Counted from the first letter of the stretch, positions 16,602-25,729 are shown. The stretch is DNA of 64,000 nt from Pseudomonas sp. NFIX28 (GCF_900107395.1 NZ_FNPW01000008.1:124001-188000), one strand, 5' to 3'. Program-made: numbers and translations. The notes: generated from the letters alone by a model not told the origin.

Positions 16602-17735
16602 ATGGCAGTCAAGGTCCTGGTGGTGGACGATTCGGGGTTCTTCCGCCGCCGCGTCTCGGAAATTCTTTCAGCGGATATCAATATCCAGGTCGTCGGTACC
16701 GCGACCAACGGTAAAGAGGCGATCGATCAAGCTCTGGCGCTCAAGCCGGACGTGATCACCATGGACTACGAGATGCCGATGATGGATGGCATCACGGCGG
16801 TGCGGCACATCATGCAGCGCTGCCCGACTCCGGTGTTGATGTTCTCCTCGCTGACCCATGAAGGCGCCCGGGTAACCCTGGATGCGCTGGATGCCGGCGC
16901 GGTGGATTTCCTGCCGAAGAATTTCGAAGACATCTCGCGCAATCCCGAGAAGGTCAAGCAACTGCTGTGCGAGAAGGTCCATAGCATCTCGCGCAGCAAC
17001 CGTCGTTTCAGCAGCTACAGCGCGCCGGCGCCTCAACCGGCGGCGCCACCAACGCCGGCGCCCGTGCCTGCCAGCAGCAGTTTTACCAGCGCGATCCCGG
17101 CGCGTCCGGCTCCGGCCCCGATGCCTGCCCGCACGCCGGCCGCTGGCGCGTCCTCCCCGGCACCCAAGCGCAAGGCCTACAAACTGGTGGCCATCGGTAC
17201 GTCCACCGGCGGTCCGGTGGCCCTGCAGCGGGTGCTGACCCAACTGCCGGCCAACTTCCCGGCGCCGATCGTACTGATCCAGCACATGCCGGCGGCCTTC
17301 ACCAAGGCGTTTGCCGAACGCCTGGACAAGCTCTGCCGGATCAGCGTCAAGGAGGCCGAGGATGGCGACATCCTGCGTCCGGGCCTGGCGTTGCTGGCAC
17401 CGGGTGGCAAACAGATGATGGTCGACGGCCGTGGCGCGGTGAAAATCCTCCCCGGCGACGAACGCCTGAACTACAAGCCGTGCGTGGACATCACCTTCGG
17501 CTCTGCGGCCAAGTCCTACGGCGACAAAGTTCTGGCGGTGGTGCTCACCGGCATGGGCGCCGACGGTCGCGAAGGCGCGCGCCTGCTCAAGCAGGGCGGC
17601 AGCGCGGTCTGGGCCCAGGATGAGGCGAGCTGCGTGATCTACGGAATGCCGATGGCGATCGTCAAGGCAGAGCTGGCGGATGCGGTGTACGGCCTGGACG
17701 ACATCGGCAAGCATCTGGTCGAGGCCTGTCTCTGA
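16602..17735 (+). CDS. cheB: chemotaxis methylesterase/response regulator CheB
   Basis: 377 residues from ATG 16602 (ACGGAG upstream). Receiver domain with phospho-acceptor Asp55 (ITMDYEMPMMDG), a long Ala/Pro linker, and a methylesterase domain with the catalytic Ser in IGTSTGGPVALQ, His in LIQHMPAAFT and Asp in GMGADGREGA. It removes methyl groups from chemoreceptors for adaptation. Stop and motC start share one base (TGATG). Confidence 0.96.
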   Translation: MAVKVLVVDDSGFFRRRVSEILSADINIQVVGTATNGKEAIDQALALKPDVITMDYEMPMMDGITAVRHIMQRCPTPVLMFSSLTHEGARVTLDALDAGAVDFLPKNFEDISRNPEKVKQLLCEKVHSISRSNRRFSSYSAPAPQPAAPPTPAPVPASSSFTSAIPARPAPAPMPARTPAAGASSPAPKRKAYKLVAIGTSTGGPVALQRVLTQLPANFPAPIVLIQHMPAAFTKAFAERLDKLCRISVKEAEDGDILRPGLALLAPGGKQMMVDGRGAVKILPGDERLNYKPCVDITFGSAAKSYGDKVLAVVLTGMGADGREGARLLKQGGSAVWAQDEASCVIYGMPMAIVKAELADAVYGLDDIGKHLVEACL

Positions 17736-18475
17736 TGGATGTTCTAAGCCTCATCGGGATCATCATGGCGTTCGTCGCCATCATCGGTGGCAACTACCTG
17801 GAAGGCGGCCATCTGTCGGCCCTGGCCAACGGCCCGGCGGCGCTGATCGTGCTGGGCGGGACCATCGGTGCGGCGTTGCTGCAGTCGCCGCTGAGCGCCT
17901 TCAAGCGCGCCATGCAGATTCTCGGCTGGATCCTGTTTCCACCGCGGGTCGACCTGGCGGGCGGCATCGACCGTGTCGTCAACTGGAGCCTGACCGCGCG
18001 CAAGGAAGGCCTGCTGGGCCTGGAAGGCGTGGCCGATGCCGAGCCGGACACCTATTCGCGCAAGGGCCTGCAACTGCTGGTGGACGGCGCCGAGCCGGAA
18101 GCCATCCGCAGCATCCTGGAAGTGGATTTCTACACCCAGGAAAACCGCGATATCGAAGCGGCGAAAGTCTTCGAAAGCATGGGCGGCTACGCGCCGACCA
18201 TCGGCATCATCGGCGCGGTCATGGGCCTGATCCATGTCATGGGCAACCTGGCCGACCCTTCGCAGCTGGGCAGCGGCATCGCCGTGGCCTTCGTGGCGAC
18301 CATCTATGGCGTGGCCAGCGCCAACCTGGTGTTGCTGCCGATTGCCGCCAAGCTCAAGTCCATAGCCTTGCGGCAGTCGCGTTATCGCGAAATGTTGCTT
18401 GAAGGAATCCTGTCGATTGCCGAAGGTGAAAACCCTCGTTCCATTGAGTTGAAGCTGCAAGGCTTCATGGACTAA
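17735..18475 (+). CDS. motC: flagellar motor stator protein MotC (MotA family)
   Basis: 246 residues with four predicted membrane helices and the MotA/TolQ/ExbB segment GGYAPTIGIIGAVMGLIHVM. It forms the second Pseudomonas stator together with MotD. It overlaps the cheB stop and is followed 10 bases later by motD. Confidence 0.95.
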   Translation: MDVLSLIGIIMAFVAIIGGNYLEGGHLSALANGPAALIVLGGTIGAALLQSPLSAFKRAMQILGWILFPPRVDLAGGIDRVVNWSLTARKEGLLGLEGVADAEPDTYSRKGLQLLVDGAEPEAIRSILEVDFYTQENRDIEAAKVFESMGGYAPTIGIIGAVMGLIHVMGNLADPSQLGSGIAVAFVATIYGVASANLVLLPIAAKLKSIALRQSRYREMLLEGILSIAEGENPRSIELKLQGFMD

Positions 18476-18485
18476 GGGAATAGCC

Positions 18486-19370
18486 ATGGCACGTCGTCGC
18501 CGGCATGAAGAGCACGTCAACCACGAGCGTTGGCTGGTGTCCTACGCGGACTTCATCACCTTGCTGTTCGCCTTTTTCGTGGTCATGTACTCGATCTCCT
18601 CGATCAACGAGGGCAAGTACAAGGTCATTTCCGAAGCGCTGATCGGCGTCTTCACCGATTCGGATCGCGCCCTCAAGCCGATTCCCATCGGCGAGGAGCG
18701 GCCCCAGACCGTGACCCCGGCCAAGCCGCTGGTCAAGGACAGCGAACAGACCGATGCCGGTATCGCCGGCGCCAGCGATCCGCTGAAAAGCATCGCCGAC
18801 GACATCAGTGCGGCCTTTGGCGACCTGATCAGTTCCAACCAGATGACCGTGCGCGGCAACGAGCTGTGGGTCGAGATCGAACTCAACTCCAGCCTGTTGT
18901 TCGGCAGCGGCGATGCCATGCCCAGCGACCTGGCGTTCAACATCATCGACAAGGTGGCGGCGATCCTCAAACCCTTCGACAACCCGATTCACGTCGAGGG
19001 CTTTACCGACAACCAGCCGATCCAGACCGCGCAATACCCGACCAACTGGGAGCTGTCGTCGGCCCGTTCGGCGAGCATCGTGCGAATGCTGGCGATGCAG
19101 GGCGTCAACCCGCAGCGCCTGGCGTCGGTCGGCTACGGCGAGTTCCAGCCGGTAGCCAATAACGCGACGGCCGATGGCCGTGCGCGCAACCGGCGGGTGG
19201 TGCTGGTGGTGTCGCGCAATCTCGACGTACGCCGCAGCCTGACGGGCACCGGCACGGCCCACGCAACACCGGATGCGGCATTGAAGCGGGCTGGCACACA
19301 AACTGCACCTACGCCAGTCAAGACGCCGGGACGCGAGAGTGCCGTCAATTCTCCGTCACCGGCTTTATAA
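18486..19370 (+). CDS. motD: flagellar motor stator protein MotD (MotB family)
   Basis: 294 residues. A basic N-terminus precedes one membrane helix with the proton-carrying Asp22 (VSYADFITLLFAFF). The C-terminal OmpA-like peptidoglycan-binding domain is clear (VEGFTDNQPIQ ... LSSARSASIVRML ... ARNRRVVLVV). The last 45 residues are a low-complexity Thr/Ala/Pro tail. It anchors the MotC/MotD stator, which in Pseudomonas supports swarming and movement under load. Confidence 0.95.
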   Translation: MARRRRHEEHVNHERWLVSYADFITLLFAFFVVMYSISSINEGKYKVISEALIGVFTDSDRALKPIPIGEERPQTVTPAKPLVKDSEQTDAGIAGASDPLKSIADDISAAFGDLISSNQMTVRGNELWVEIELNSSLLFGSGDAMPSDLAFNIIDKVAAILKPFDNPIHVEGFTDNQPIQTAQYPTNWELSSARSASIVRMLAMQGVNPQRLASVGYGEFQPVANNATADGRARNRRVVLVVSRNLDVRRSLTGTGTAHATPDAALKRAGTQTAPTPVKTPGRESAVNSPSPAL

Positions 19371-19419
19371 CGGGTGCTATTTCTCGGTCGGCCCGTGCCG
19401 GCCGGGAGGAACAATCTGA

Positions 19420-20208
19420 ATGAGAGTCTGGGCAGTTGCCAATCAAAAAGGTGGTGTTGGTAAAACCACCAGTTCCATCGCTTTAGCCGGGTTGCTGGCC
19501 GAGGCGGGCAAGCGCGTGGTCGTGGTCGATCTCGACCCCCACGGCTCCATGACCAGCTATTTCGGCTATGACCCCGACAGCCTGGAACACAGTAACTACG
19601 ACCTGTTCCTGCACAAGGGCAGCGTCCCCGAGGGCTTGCCCGGGCAGTTGCTGCTGTCGACCAGCGACGAACGTATCTCCCTGCTGCCCTCGAGCACCGC
19701 GCTGGCTACCCTGGAGCGCCAGTCGCCGGGGCAGAGCGGCCTGGGCCTGGTGATCGCCAAGAGCCTGGCGCAGCTATGGCAGGATTTCGACTACGCGGTG
19801 ATCGACAGCCCGCCGCTGCTTGGCGTGCTGATGGTCAACGCCTTGGCGGCGAGCCAGCAACTGGTGATCCCGGTGCAGACCGAGCACCTGGCGGTCAAGG
19901 GCCTGGAGCGCATGGTCAATACCTTGGCGATGATCAATCGCTCGCGCAAACAGGCGCTGCCGTTCAGCATCGTGCCGACCCTGTTCGACCGTCGCACCCA
20001 GGCGTCCCTGGGCACCCTGCGGGTACTGCGCGACAAGTTTCCGGACGAGATCTGGCAGGGTTATATCCCGGTCGACACGCGCCTGCGCGACGCCAGCCGG
20101 GCCGGCCTGACGCCTTCGCAGTTCGACGGCAAGAGCCGCGGTGTACTGGCCTATCGCGCTTTGCTCAAGCACTTGCTGGCCCAGCAACTTGTCCCGCAGG
20201 TGGCCTGA
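19420..20208 (+). CDS. parC: ParA-family ATPase ParC, chemotaxis array placement
   Basis: 262 residues; Walker A KGGVGKT at 10-16, VVVVDLDPHGSMTSYFG and VIDSPPLLGVLM are typical ParA features. In polar flagellates the ParA-like ATPase encoded between motD and the CheW-type genes (ParC) carries chemoreceptor arrays to the pole together with ParP. The role is inferred from family and gene order. Confidence 0.85.
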   Translation: MRVWAVANQKGGVGKTTSSIALAGLLAEAGKRVVVVDLDPHGSMTSYFGYDPDSLEHSNYDLFLHKGSVPEGLPGQLLLSTSDERISLLPSSTALATLERQSPGQSGLGLVIAKSLAQLWQDFDYAVIDSPPLLGVLMVNALAASQQLVIPVQTEHLAVKGLERMVNTLAMINRSRKQALPFSIVPTLFDRRTQASLGTLRVLRDKFPDEIWQGYIPVDTRLRDASRAGLTPSQFDGKSRGVLAYRALLKHLLAQQLVPQVA

Positions 20209-20221
20209 CGTGGCGGATCAT

Positions 20222-20249
20222 TCAAGTCTGCTGCCAGTCTGGCCGATAA
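20222..20249 (+). promoter_or_regulatory. sigma-28 (FliA)-like promoter before parP
   Basis: TCAAGTCT at 20222-20229 and GCCGATAA at 20242-20249, separated by 12 bases, agree closely with the Pseudomonas FliA pattern TCAAG-N-GCCGATA. The expected transcript start is about 35 bases before the parP ATG. It would give parP, cheW and the DUF2802 gene a late-flagellar promoter independent of upstream genes. Confidence 0.65.
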
Positions 20250-20292
20250 ACCCTACAGGTCACTGTGCTGGGTTTTATCCGTGGGCATCCTT

Positions 20293-21192
20293 ATGAACCG
20301 TCCTGTCGACGTCACGTCCCGGCCGCAGCTGGCGTTGCAGTCCTACCTGGACGCGTTGCTGCAGGACGCCACCGAAGAAGAATTCACGGTTCCCGAGGCG
20401 CTGCCGCAGGTGCCGGCGGTTGTCGAGGACGTCGCCGCTTCGAGCGAGGTCCTGGATGAGTTCCAGGCCGCGGTGCTCGAAGAACAGGCTCGCGATGCCC
20501 AGGTCCAGCGTACGACGCCACCGGCCGCGGTAATCGCGCCGCCGGCGCCGGTCGAGGCGCCCGTGGTCGCTGCCGTGCTGGAAGCTCCGGCGCCGCTGCC
20601 GGCTTCGCTGTCCAGCGTTGTGCCGTTGCTGCAGGGGCTGGTCGAGCCAGTGGTCGAGGTGCATCGCCCGCCGAGCAATACGCCACCGCCAGCGGCTGAC
20701 GACCGGCCGAGCTGGGCGGCGGAGCCCTTCGAATGCCTGCTGTTCGATGTCGCCGGGTTGACCCTGGCGGTGCCGTTGGTCTGCCTGGGGTCGATCTACT
20801 CCCTGGCGGGGCATGAGCTGACGCCGCTGTTCGGGCAGCCGGAATGGTTCCTCGGCATCCTGCCGAGCCAGGCCGGCAACCTGAAGGTGCTGGATACCGC
20901 GCGCTGGGTGATGCCGGACCGCTACCGCGACGATTTTCGCCAGGGCCTGCAATACGTGATCTCGGTCCAGGGCTACGAATGGGGGCTGGCGGTGCATCAG
21001 GTCAGCCGCTCGTTGCGCCTGGACCCGAACGAAATCAAATGGCGCAGCCACCGTGGCCAGCGGCCATGGCTGGCGGGCACGGTCATCGAGCATATGTGTG
21101 CGCTGCTGGACGTTTCCGAACTGGCCGAGCTGATTGCCAGCGGCGGGGCGAAACACATGGCTATCAGTAAACCGGCGCCCAAGCCGATATAG
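20293..21192 (+). CDS. parP: CheW-domain protein ParP
   Basis: 299 residues from ATG 20293; a GTG at 20281 is an alternative. The N-terminal half is an Ala/Pro/Val-rich linker; the C-terminal half is a CheW-like domain (FECLLFDVAGLTLAVPLVCLG ... GILPSQAGNLKVLDTARWVM). ParP proteins interact with ParC and with CheA/receptors to keep arrays at the pole. Its place between parC and cheW supports this. Confidence 0.85.
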   Translation: MNRPVDVTSRPQLALQSYLDALLQDATEEEFTVPEALPQVPAVVEDVAASSEVLDEFQAAVLEEQARDAQVQRTTPPAAVIAPPAPVEAPVVAAVLEAPAPLPASLSSVVPLLQGLVEPVVEVHRPPSNTPPPAADDRPSWAAEPFECLLFDVAGLTLAVPLVCLGSIYSLAGHELTPLFGQPEWFLGILPSQAGNLKVLDTARWVMPDRYRDDFRQGLQYVISVQGYEWGLAVHQVSRSLRLDPNEIKWRSHRGQRPWLAGTVIEHMCALLDVSELAELIASGGAKHMAISKPAPKPI

Positions 21193-21271
21193 ATCAACAA
21201 CAGGCTGCGCCGAGGCGCGGCCAGACAGAACGCCACACCGTTTCCAACGGTTTTTTTAAGGGGTCAGGGGT

Positions 21272-21754
21272 ATGAATAAGTCGTCGTCTGCACAGAGTTC
21301 CGAAGATCCGATCCTGCAATGGGTAACCTTCAAGCTGGATAACGAGTCCTACGGCATCAACGTGATGCGCGTGCAGGAAGTCCTGCGCTACACCGAGATC
21401 GCGCCGGTACCGGGTGCCCCGAGCTACGTGCTGGGCATCATCAACCTGCGCGGCAACGTGGTGACCGTGATCGACACCCGCCAGCGTTTCGGCCTGGTGC
21501 CGACCGAGGTCAACGACAACACCCGCATCGTGATCATCGAAGCCGACAAGCAAGTGGTCGGGATCATGGTCGACAGCGTGGCGGAAGTGGTTTATCTGCG
21601 TCAGTCGGAAGTCGAGACCGCACCGAACGTCGGTAACGAAGAGTCGGCCAAGTTCATCCAGGGCGTGTGCAACAAGAACGGCGAGCTGCTGATTCTGGTC
21701 GAGCTGGACAAGATGATGAGCGAAGAAGAGTGGTCGGAACTGGAGAGTATCTGA
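21272..21754 (+). CDS. cheW: chemotaxis coupling protein CheW
   Basis: 160-residue CheW: WVTFKLDNESYGINVMRVQE, APSYVLGIINLRGNVVTVID and the conserved ILVELDKMMSEEEWSELE end. It links chemoreceptors to CheA. It is preceded by AAGGGGTCAGGGGT and followed directly by the DUF2802 gene. Confidence 0.96.
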   Translation: MNKSSSAQSSEDPILQWVTFKLDNESYGINVMRVQEVLRYTEIAPVPGAPSYVLGIINLRGNVVTVIDTRQRFGLVPTEVNDNTRIVIIEADKQVVGIMVDSVAEVVYLRQSEVETAPNVGNEESAKFIQGVCNKNGELLILVELDKMMSEEEWSELESI

Positions 21755-22147
21755 TTGATTCTCGAGGTTGCGGTAATTGTCCTGTTCTTCCTTTGGGCAG
21801 GCACGCTGGCGATGTTCCTGGCCTATATCCGTGCTCAGCGGCAGATCGCGGTGCAGCAGGCCCAGGGCGATACGCTGCGCGATCAGCGCATCAAGGACCT
21901 GGCCAAACGCGTCGACGACTATCAGAACGGTACGGTGCGCATGGGCGAAGACCTGCATGAGCTGCGCGCGGTGGTCGGCCCGTTGCCGGACAAGCTGGCC
22001 CAGCTGGAACAGCGCGACCCGTCGAGCCTGTCCTTCGCCCAGGCCGCGCGCCTGGTGGGCATGGGCGCCAGCGTCGACGAACTCACCCAGGCCTGCGGCT
22101 TGACCCAGGCCGAGGCCGAGCTGATGAGCAAGCTGCACAAAAGCTGA
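21755..22147 (+). CDS. DUF2802 single-pass membrane protein
   Basis: 130 residues with a TTG start immediately after the cheW stop, so translation is probably coupled. One N-terminal membrane helix (EVAVIVLFFLWAGTLAMFLAYI), then a helical cytoplasmic region with coiled-coil character, ending in a small helical domain (VGMGASVDELTQACGLTQAEAELMSKLH). It is the DUF2802 protein that regularly follows cheW in Pseudomonas; function unknown. Confidence 0.8.
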   Translation: MILEVAVIVLFFLWAGTLAMFLAYIRAQRQIAVQQAQGDTLRDQRIKDLAKRVDDYQNGTVRMGEDLHELRAVVGPLPDKLAQLEQRDPSSLSFAQAARLVGMGASVDELTQACGLTQAEAELMSKLHKS

Positions 22148-22154
22148 AATCCCT

Positions 22155-22256
22155 CTGTAGCCGCTGCCGCAGGCTGCGCCAAGGCCGAAGGCCTTCAGCG
22201 ATCCTGAGATCCCTGCGGCCGTACCGGCCGATCGCAGCCTGCGGCAGCGGCTACAG
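22155..22256. repeat. REP-type palindromic element
   Basis: A 24-base sequence (22155-22178, starting CTGTAGCCGCTGCCGCAGGC) is repeated exactly in inverted orientation at 22233-22256. It fills the gap between two convergent genes and could act as a bidirectional transcript end. The same family appears at 39.1, 42.0 and 44.0 kb. Confidence 0.85.
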
Positions 22257-22257
22257 A

Positions 22258-22587
22258 TCAGTAATCCTCTCCGCTTTCCGTCACATCCATCTCCAGCGCC
22301 GCTTCCTGCGGTTCATGCCCGGCCGGGAACTTGCCCTTGAGGTTCCAGGCGAAGGCAATGATTTCGGCAATGGTGCGATACAACTCCTCGGGAATGCTGT
22401 CGCCCAGCTCCAGGCGTGCCAGCAGCTTCACCAGCTCGGCGTTCTCATAGATCGGCACTTCACAGTCGCGGGCGATTTTCAGGATGGCTTCGGCCAGCTC
22501 GTCGTCGCCCTTGGCGGTCAGCGTGGGGGCGTGCTGGCCGTCGTACTTGAGGGCGATGGCCTGGCGTGGCGGGTTGGGATTATTCAT
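22258..22587 (-). CDS. FhlB-type protein (free FlhB C-terminal domain homologue)
   Basis: 109 residues resembling only the cytoplasmic end of FlhB: RQAIALKYDGQHAPTLTAKG, then CEVPIYENAELVKLLARLELGDSIPEELYRTIAEIIAFAWNL in pieces. The NPTH autocleavage site is replaced by the start MNNPNPPRQAIAL, so it starts about where cleaved FlhB would. FhlB proteins can partly replace the FlhB C-terminal domain. Its start overlaps the stop of the upstream FliK-like gene by four bases. Confidence 0.8.
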   Translation of the reverse strand: MNNPNPPRQAIALKYDGQHAPTLTAKGDDELAEAILKIARDCEVPIYENAELVKLLARLELGDSIPEELYRTIAEIIAFAWNLKGKFPAGHEPQEAALEMDVTESGEDY

Positions 22588-24155
22588 GCGGTTTCATCGA
22601 CCCAGCGTTGTTCCAGTCGGGTTTTCGGGCCTTGCGGCGGCGTGCCGAGATGGCAGTCCAGGTCGCCGACATCCAGGCCGCAAGTAAGCAGGCGTTCACG
22701 CAGGCTGCCCAGGTGGCTTTCTATCAAGCCCGCGGTAAACGGCCGTTCGGCCCACAGCTGGCTGGACAGGCGGCCCTTGAGTAATTGCGCCTGCACCTGC
22801 AGCGGGCCCAGCGGCTCGAGGTCGAACGCCAGTTCGACACGCCACAGCTGTTGTTTCGGTTCGCGTTCCTCGCGTTTTTCCTCGGCCGGTTTTTCCGCCG
22901 GTTCTTCGCGCTGGAACTTGACCTGCAAGGGCACGACGTCCTGCATCGTGCGCATTGGAATTTCCAGTTGCCAGGTGGTCAGCAGCCGACCGTCGTCGGT
23001 CAGGCCGCTCTGTTCCAGGCTTGCCAGCTGGTGGCTCTGCAGGCGAGAAACAGCGGCGGCGGCCAGGCGCAGCAGATGCTCCAGGTCGCCTTCCTCGTCG
23101 AGGCTTTGCAGCAGCCGCGAGGGCAGGGGAAAACCACCGGGCTGGGGCTTGGCGCCGACCTGGCCGAGGGTGCCCAGGGCGCTGCGGACAAAGCTCGGCA
23201 ACACCTGGGCCAGCGTGTTGGCGGCGACGACGGCATTGAAACTGGTACTGGCCGGCAGGCCTGGGGTTATCTGGGCGATCAGGCGCAGCAGGTTGCCTTT
23301 CAGGTCGCTCGCCAGCGCCGGATTGTCGCCAGCCAGCAGGCGCGATTCGAGGAACCCGCCACTGTTGGCCAGGGCCTGGGCCAGCGCCTTGGGGTTGCTC
23401 AGTTGCTGCAGGTCGGGCAGCCCGGCGAGCAGCTTGTCCACTGCGCTGCGCAACTGGCCTGGCGTGCTGTCGGAGGGCGGCAGGTTCTGCAGTGCATTGA
23501 TCAGGCCGGTCAGCGAGGCCTGGCGGCTTTGCTGCGTGGCCAATTGCTGGGCGATTGCCAGTTGCTCCTGGCGCCCGCTCAGCGGCACCAGGCTCAAGCT
23601 CTGCGAGCCCTGCACCATGGCGCTCAGCAAGCTGCCGATGCGCAAGGGTTGCGGGCTATCGATGCTCAGGGTGCTGCCGCTCAGGGCGGTATTGAGCAGG
23701 CTTACCAGCGAGCGGTAGACCGCCGGTTGTCCCGCCGCCTGCGGTAGCAGCTGGGTGGTCACCACCTTGCCTTGCAGCAGGGTGCCGACGGGCAGTTGCG
23801 TGGTGTCGAGGCGGGTCAGGGTGGCGACGCTGGCGGCAATCGCCTGCTGCACGGTAATGGCCAGGTTGCCCGCCGACGGCTGGGTCACCGCCAGGCTGGT
23901 GCCCAGGGGCAGCGGCTGGTTGCTGGTGGCCTGGACCGTGGTTTGCCGGCCGCTGTCGAGGGTGAGTTTGAGCAGCAGTTGGAAGGTCTGGTCCGTCTGC
24001 TTGAGCGACAGCACTTCGGCCTTGGCCGACTGGCCCGCGGCGATCAGCCCTTCCAGCGGCTGCAGCAACTTGAGCAGTTCACCGCTGATCGGCAACGCGC
24101 GCACGGTTCCCGGGGTCAGCTGCGGCAGCGGGGGGAGGGTGATTTCGCCTGTCAT
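22584..24155 (-). CDS. second FliK-like hook-length control family protein
   Basis: 523 residues from the ATG at 24155 (MTGEITLPPLPQLTPGTVRA); the frame is open further upstream but without a plausible start. The middle is Leu/Gln/Ala-rich and the end is a divergent Flg_hook domain (WQLEIPMRTMQDVVPLQVKF ... WRVELAFDLEPLGPLQVQAQ ... LRERLLTCGLDVGDL). It is co-transcribed with fhlB, pairing a FliK-like ruler with an FlhB-like switch domain. Function in flagellar or other type III export is not established here. Confidence 0.75.
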   Translation of the reverse strand: MTGEITLPPLPQLTPGTVRALPISGELLKLLQPLEGLIAAGQSAKAEVLSLKQTDQTFQLLLKLTLDSGRQTTVQATSNQPLPLGTSLAVTQPSAGNLAITVQQAIAASVATLTRLDTTQLPVGTLLQGKVVTTQLLPQAAGQPAVYRSLVSLLNTALSGSTLSIDSPQPLRIGSLLSAMVQGSQSLSLVPLSGRQEQLAIAQQLATQQSRQASLTGLINALQNLPPSDSTPGQLRSAVDKLLAGLPDLQQLSNPKALAQALANSGGFLESRLLAGDNPALASDLKGNLLRLIAQITPGLPASTSFNAVVAANTLAQVLPSFVRSALGTLGQVGAKPQPGGFPLPSRLLQSLDEEGDLEHLLRLAAAAVSRLQSHQLASLEQSGLTDDGRLLTTWQLEIPMRTMQDVVPLQVKFQREEPAEKPAEEKREEREPKQQLWRVELAFDLEPLGPLQVQAQLLKGRLSSQLWAERPFTAGLIESHLGSLRERLLTCGLDVGDLDCHLGTPPQGPKTRLEQRWVDETA

Positions 24156-24207
24156 CTGGACACAACCTGTGGAGAAATAAGCCCTCTTTAGAGTAGGGCA
24201 TCGCATG

Positions 24208-24213
24208 TATAAT
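24208..24213 (+). promoter_or_regulatory. candidate -10 box upstream of ccmA
   Basis: A perfect TATAAT lies about 140 bases before ccmA. The -35 position (around 24185) is a poor match to TTGACA. A GC stem-loop follows at 24213-24233. Possible origin of the ccm transcript. Confidence 0.3.
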
Positions 24214-24352
24214 GCCGCCCGTCTTCGGGGGGCGTGCGAAAACATCGCAAAAGTTTGACGCAGCTCTCTGGAACAGGCCGCCGATGCGTTTATTCTGCAT
24301 CTCTTTAACGGCTGCTCCACTGCCGACTTGAACCGTAAAGGCCCGAGATCAT

Positions 24353-24988
24353 TTGACCAGTCCTCTTCTTGAAGCCGTAGCACTCGCCTGTGAGCGAGAC
24401 TTGCGGCTGCTCTTCGAAAAGCTCGAATTGCGTCTGGCCAGCGGCGACATGTTGCAGATCAGCGGCCCCAATGGCAGTGGCAAGACCAGCTTGCTGCGCC
24501 TGCTCGCGGGGCTGATGCAGCCGACCAGCGGCCAGGTGCTGCTCAACGGCCAGCCGCTCAACGCACAGCGCACGGAGCTGGCGCGCAACCTGTTGTGGAT
24601 CGGCCATGCGGCGGGCATCAAGGACCTGCTGACCGCCGAGGAAAACCTCAGCTGGCTCTGTGCCCTGCATCAGCCCGCCGGGCGCGAGGCAATCTGGCAG
24701 GCCCTGGCGGCGGTCGGGCTGCGCGGTTTCGAGGATGTGCCTTGTCACACCCTGTCCGCCGGCCAGCAGCGTCGGGTGGCCCTGGCCCGCCTGTACCTGG
24801 ACAGCCCGCCGCTGTGGATTCTCGACGAACCCTTCACCGCCCTGGACAAGCAGGGCGTGGCGCAACTGGAAGAGCACCTGGCCGGTCACTGCGAACGCGG
24901 CGGCATGGTGATCCTCACTACCCACCACACACTGAGCCGCATGCCTCGCGGCTATCGCGACATCGATCTGGGGCATTGGGCCGTATGA
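24353..24988 (+). CDS. ccmA: haem exporter ATP-binding protein CcmA
   Basis: 211 residues with a TTG start; no ATG is suitably placed and the N-terminus MTSPLLEAVALACERD fits Pseudomonas CcmA. Walker A ISGPNGSGKTSLL, signature LSAGQQRRVALARL and Walker B LWILDEPFTALD are intact. CcmA drives release of holo-CcmE from CcmCD. It overlaps ccmB by four bases and begins the ccm operon. Confidence 0.96.
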   Translation: MTSPLLEAVALACERDLRLLFEKLELRLASGDMLQISGPNGSGKTSLLRLLAGLMQPTSGQVLLNGQPLNAQRTELARNLLWIGHAAGIKDLLTAEENLSWLCALHQPAGREAIWQALAAVGLRGFEDVPCHTLSAGQQRRVALARLYLDSPPLWILDEPFTALDKQGVAQLEEHLAGHCERGGMVILTTHHTLSRMPRGYRDIDLGHWAV

Positions 24989-25653
24989 GTGTTTTCGGAC
25001 TGCTGGTTGCCCGCGAATCCCGGTTGCTGTTCCGCCGTCCCGCCGAACTGGCCAACCCGCTGGTATTTTTCGCGATCGTTGTCTCACTGTTCCCGTTGGC
25101 GGTGGGACCTGAGACACAATTGTTGCAAACCTTGTCTCCGGGCCTGGTCTGGGTAGCGGCCTTATTATCGGTTTTGCTCTCGCTGGACGGGCTTTTTCGC
25201 AGTGATTTCGAGGACGGATCCCTTGAACAGTGGGTCCTTTCGTCGCACCCCCTGCCTCTTCTGGTTCTGGCCAAGGTACTGGCACACTGGGCCTTTTCCG
25301 GCCTGGCACTGGTATTGCTTGCACCCCTGCTGGCATTGATGCTTGGCCTGCCCACCGCCTGTCTGCCGGTGCTGTTGCTGTCCCTGTTGCTCGGGACGCC
25401 AGTGCTCAGCCTGCTGGGGGCGGTGGGTGCGGCCTTGACGGTAGGACTCAAGCGCGGCGGCCTGTTGCTGGCGCTGCTGATCCTGCCCCTGTACATCCCG
25501 GTATTGATTCTTGGCAGCGGCGCCTTGCAGGCGGCCTTGCAAGGCATGCCGGCGACCGGTTATCTGCTATGGCTTGGTAGCCTGACCGCCCTGGCAGTAA
25601 CTCTGACACCCTTTGCAATAGCGGCTGGCCTGAAGATCAGCGTCGGCGAATAA
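24985..25653 (+). CDS. ccmB: haem exporter membrane protein CcmB
   Basis: 222 residues, six hydrophobic segments, starting MSVFGLLVARESRLLFRRPAE. The family segment LLSLDGLFRSDFEDGSLEQW is present. It is the membrane partner of CcmA in the cytochrome c maturation system I. ATGA overlap with ccmA indicates coupled translation. Confidence 0.96.
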   Translation: MSVFGLLVARESRLLFRRPAELANPLVFFAIVVSLFPLAVGPETQLLQTLSPGLVWVAALLSVLLSLDGLFRSDFEDGSLEQWVLSSHPLPLLVLAKVLAHWAFSGLALVLLAPLLALMLGLPTACLPVLLLSLLLGTPVLSLLGAVGAALTVGLKRGGLLLALLILPLYIPVLILGSGALQAALQGMPATGYLLWLGSLTALAVTLTPFAIAAGLKISVGE

Positions 25654-25729
25654 TGAGGTCTGATCAAATATTGATCAGTAAAGACCCTGGCTGTGCGTGA
25701 CAACGCGCGGCACCCGTGATGGAAACAGT

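Noticed and set aside
14345..16708. 787-codon reverse-strand open frame across cheA
   Set aside because: It is the complement of a clear cheA gene in GC-rich DNA; the translation is His/Gln/Arg/Gly-rich with no domain and no ribosome site.
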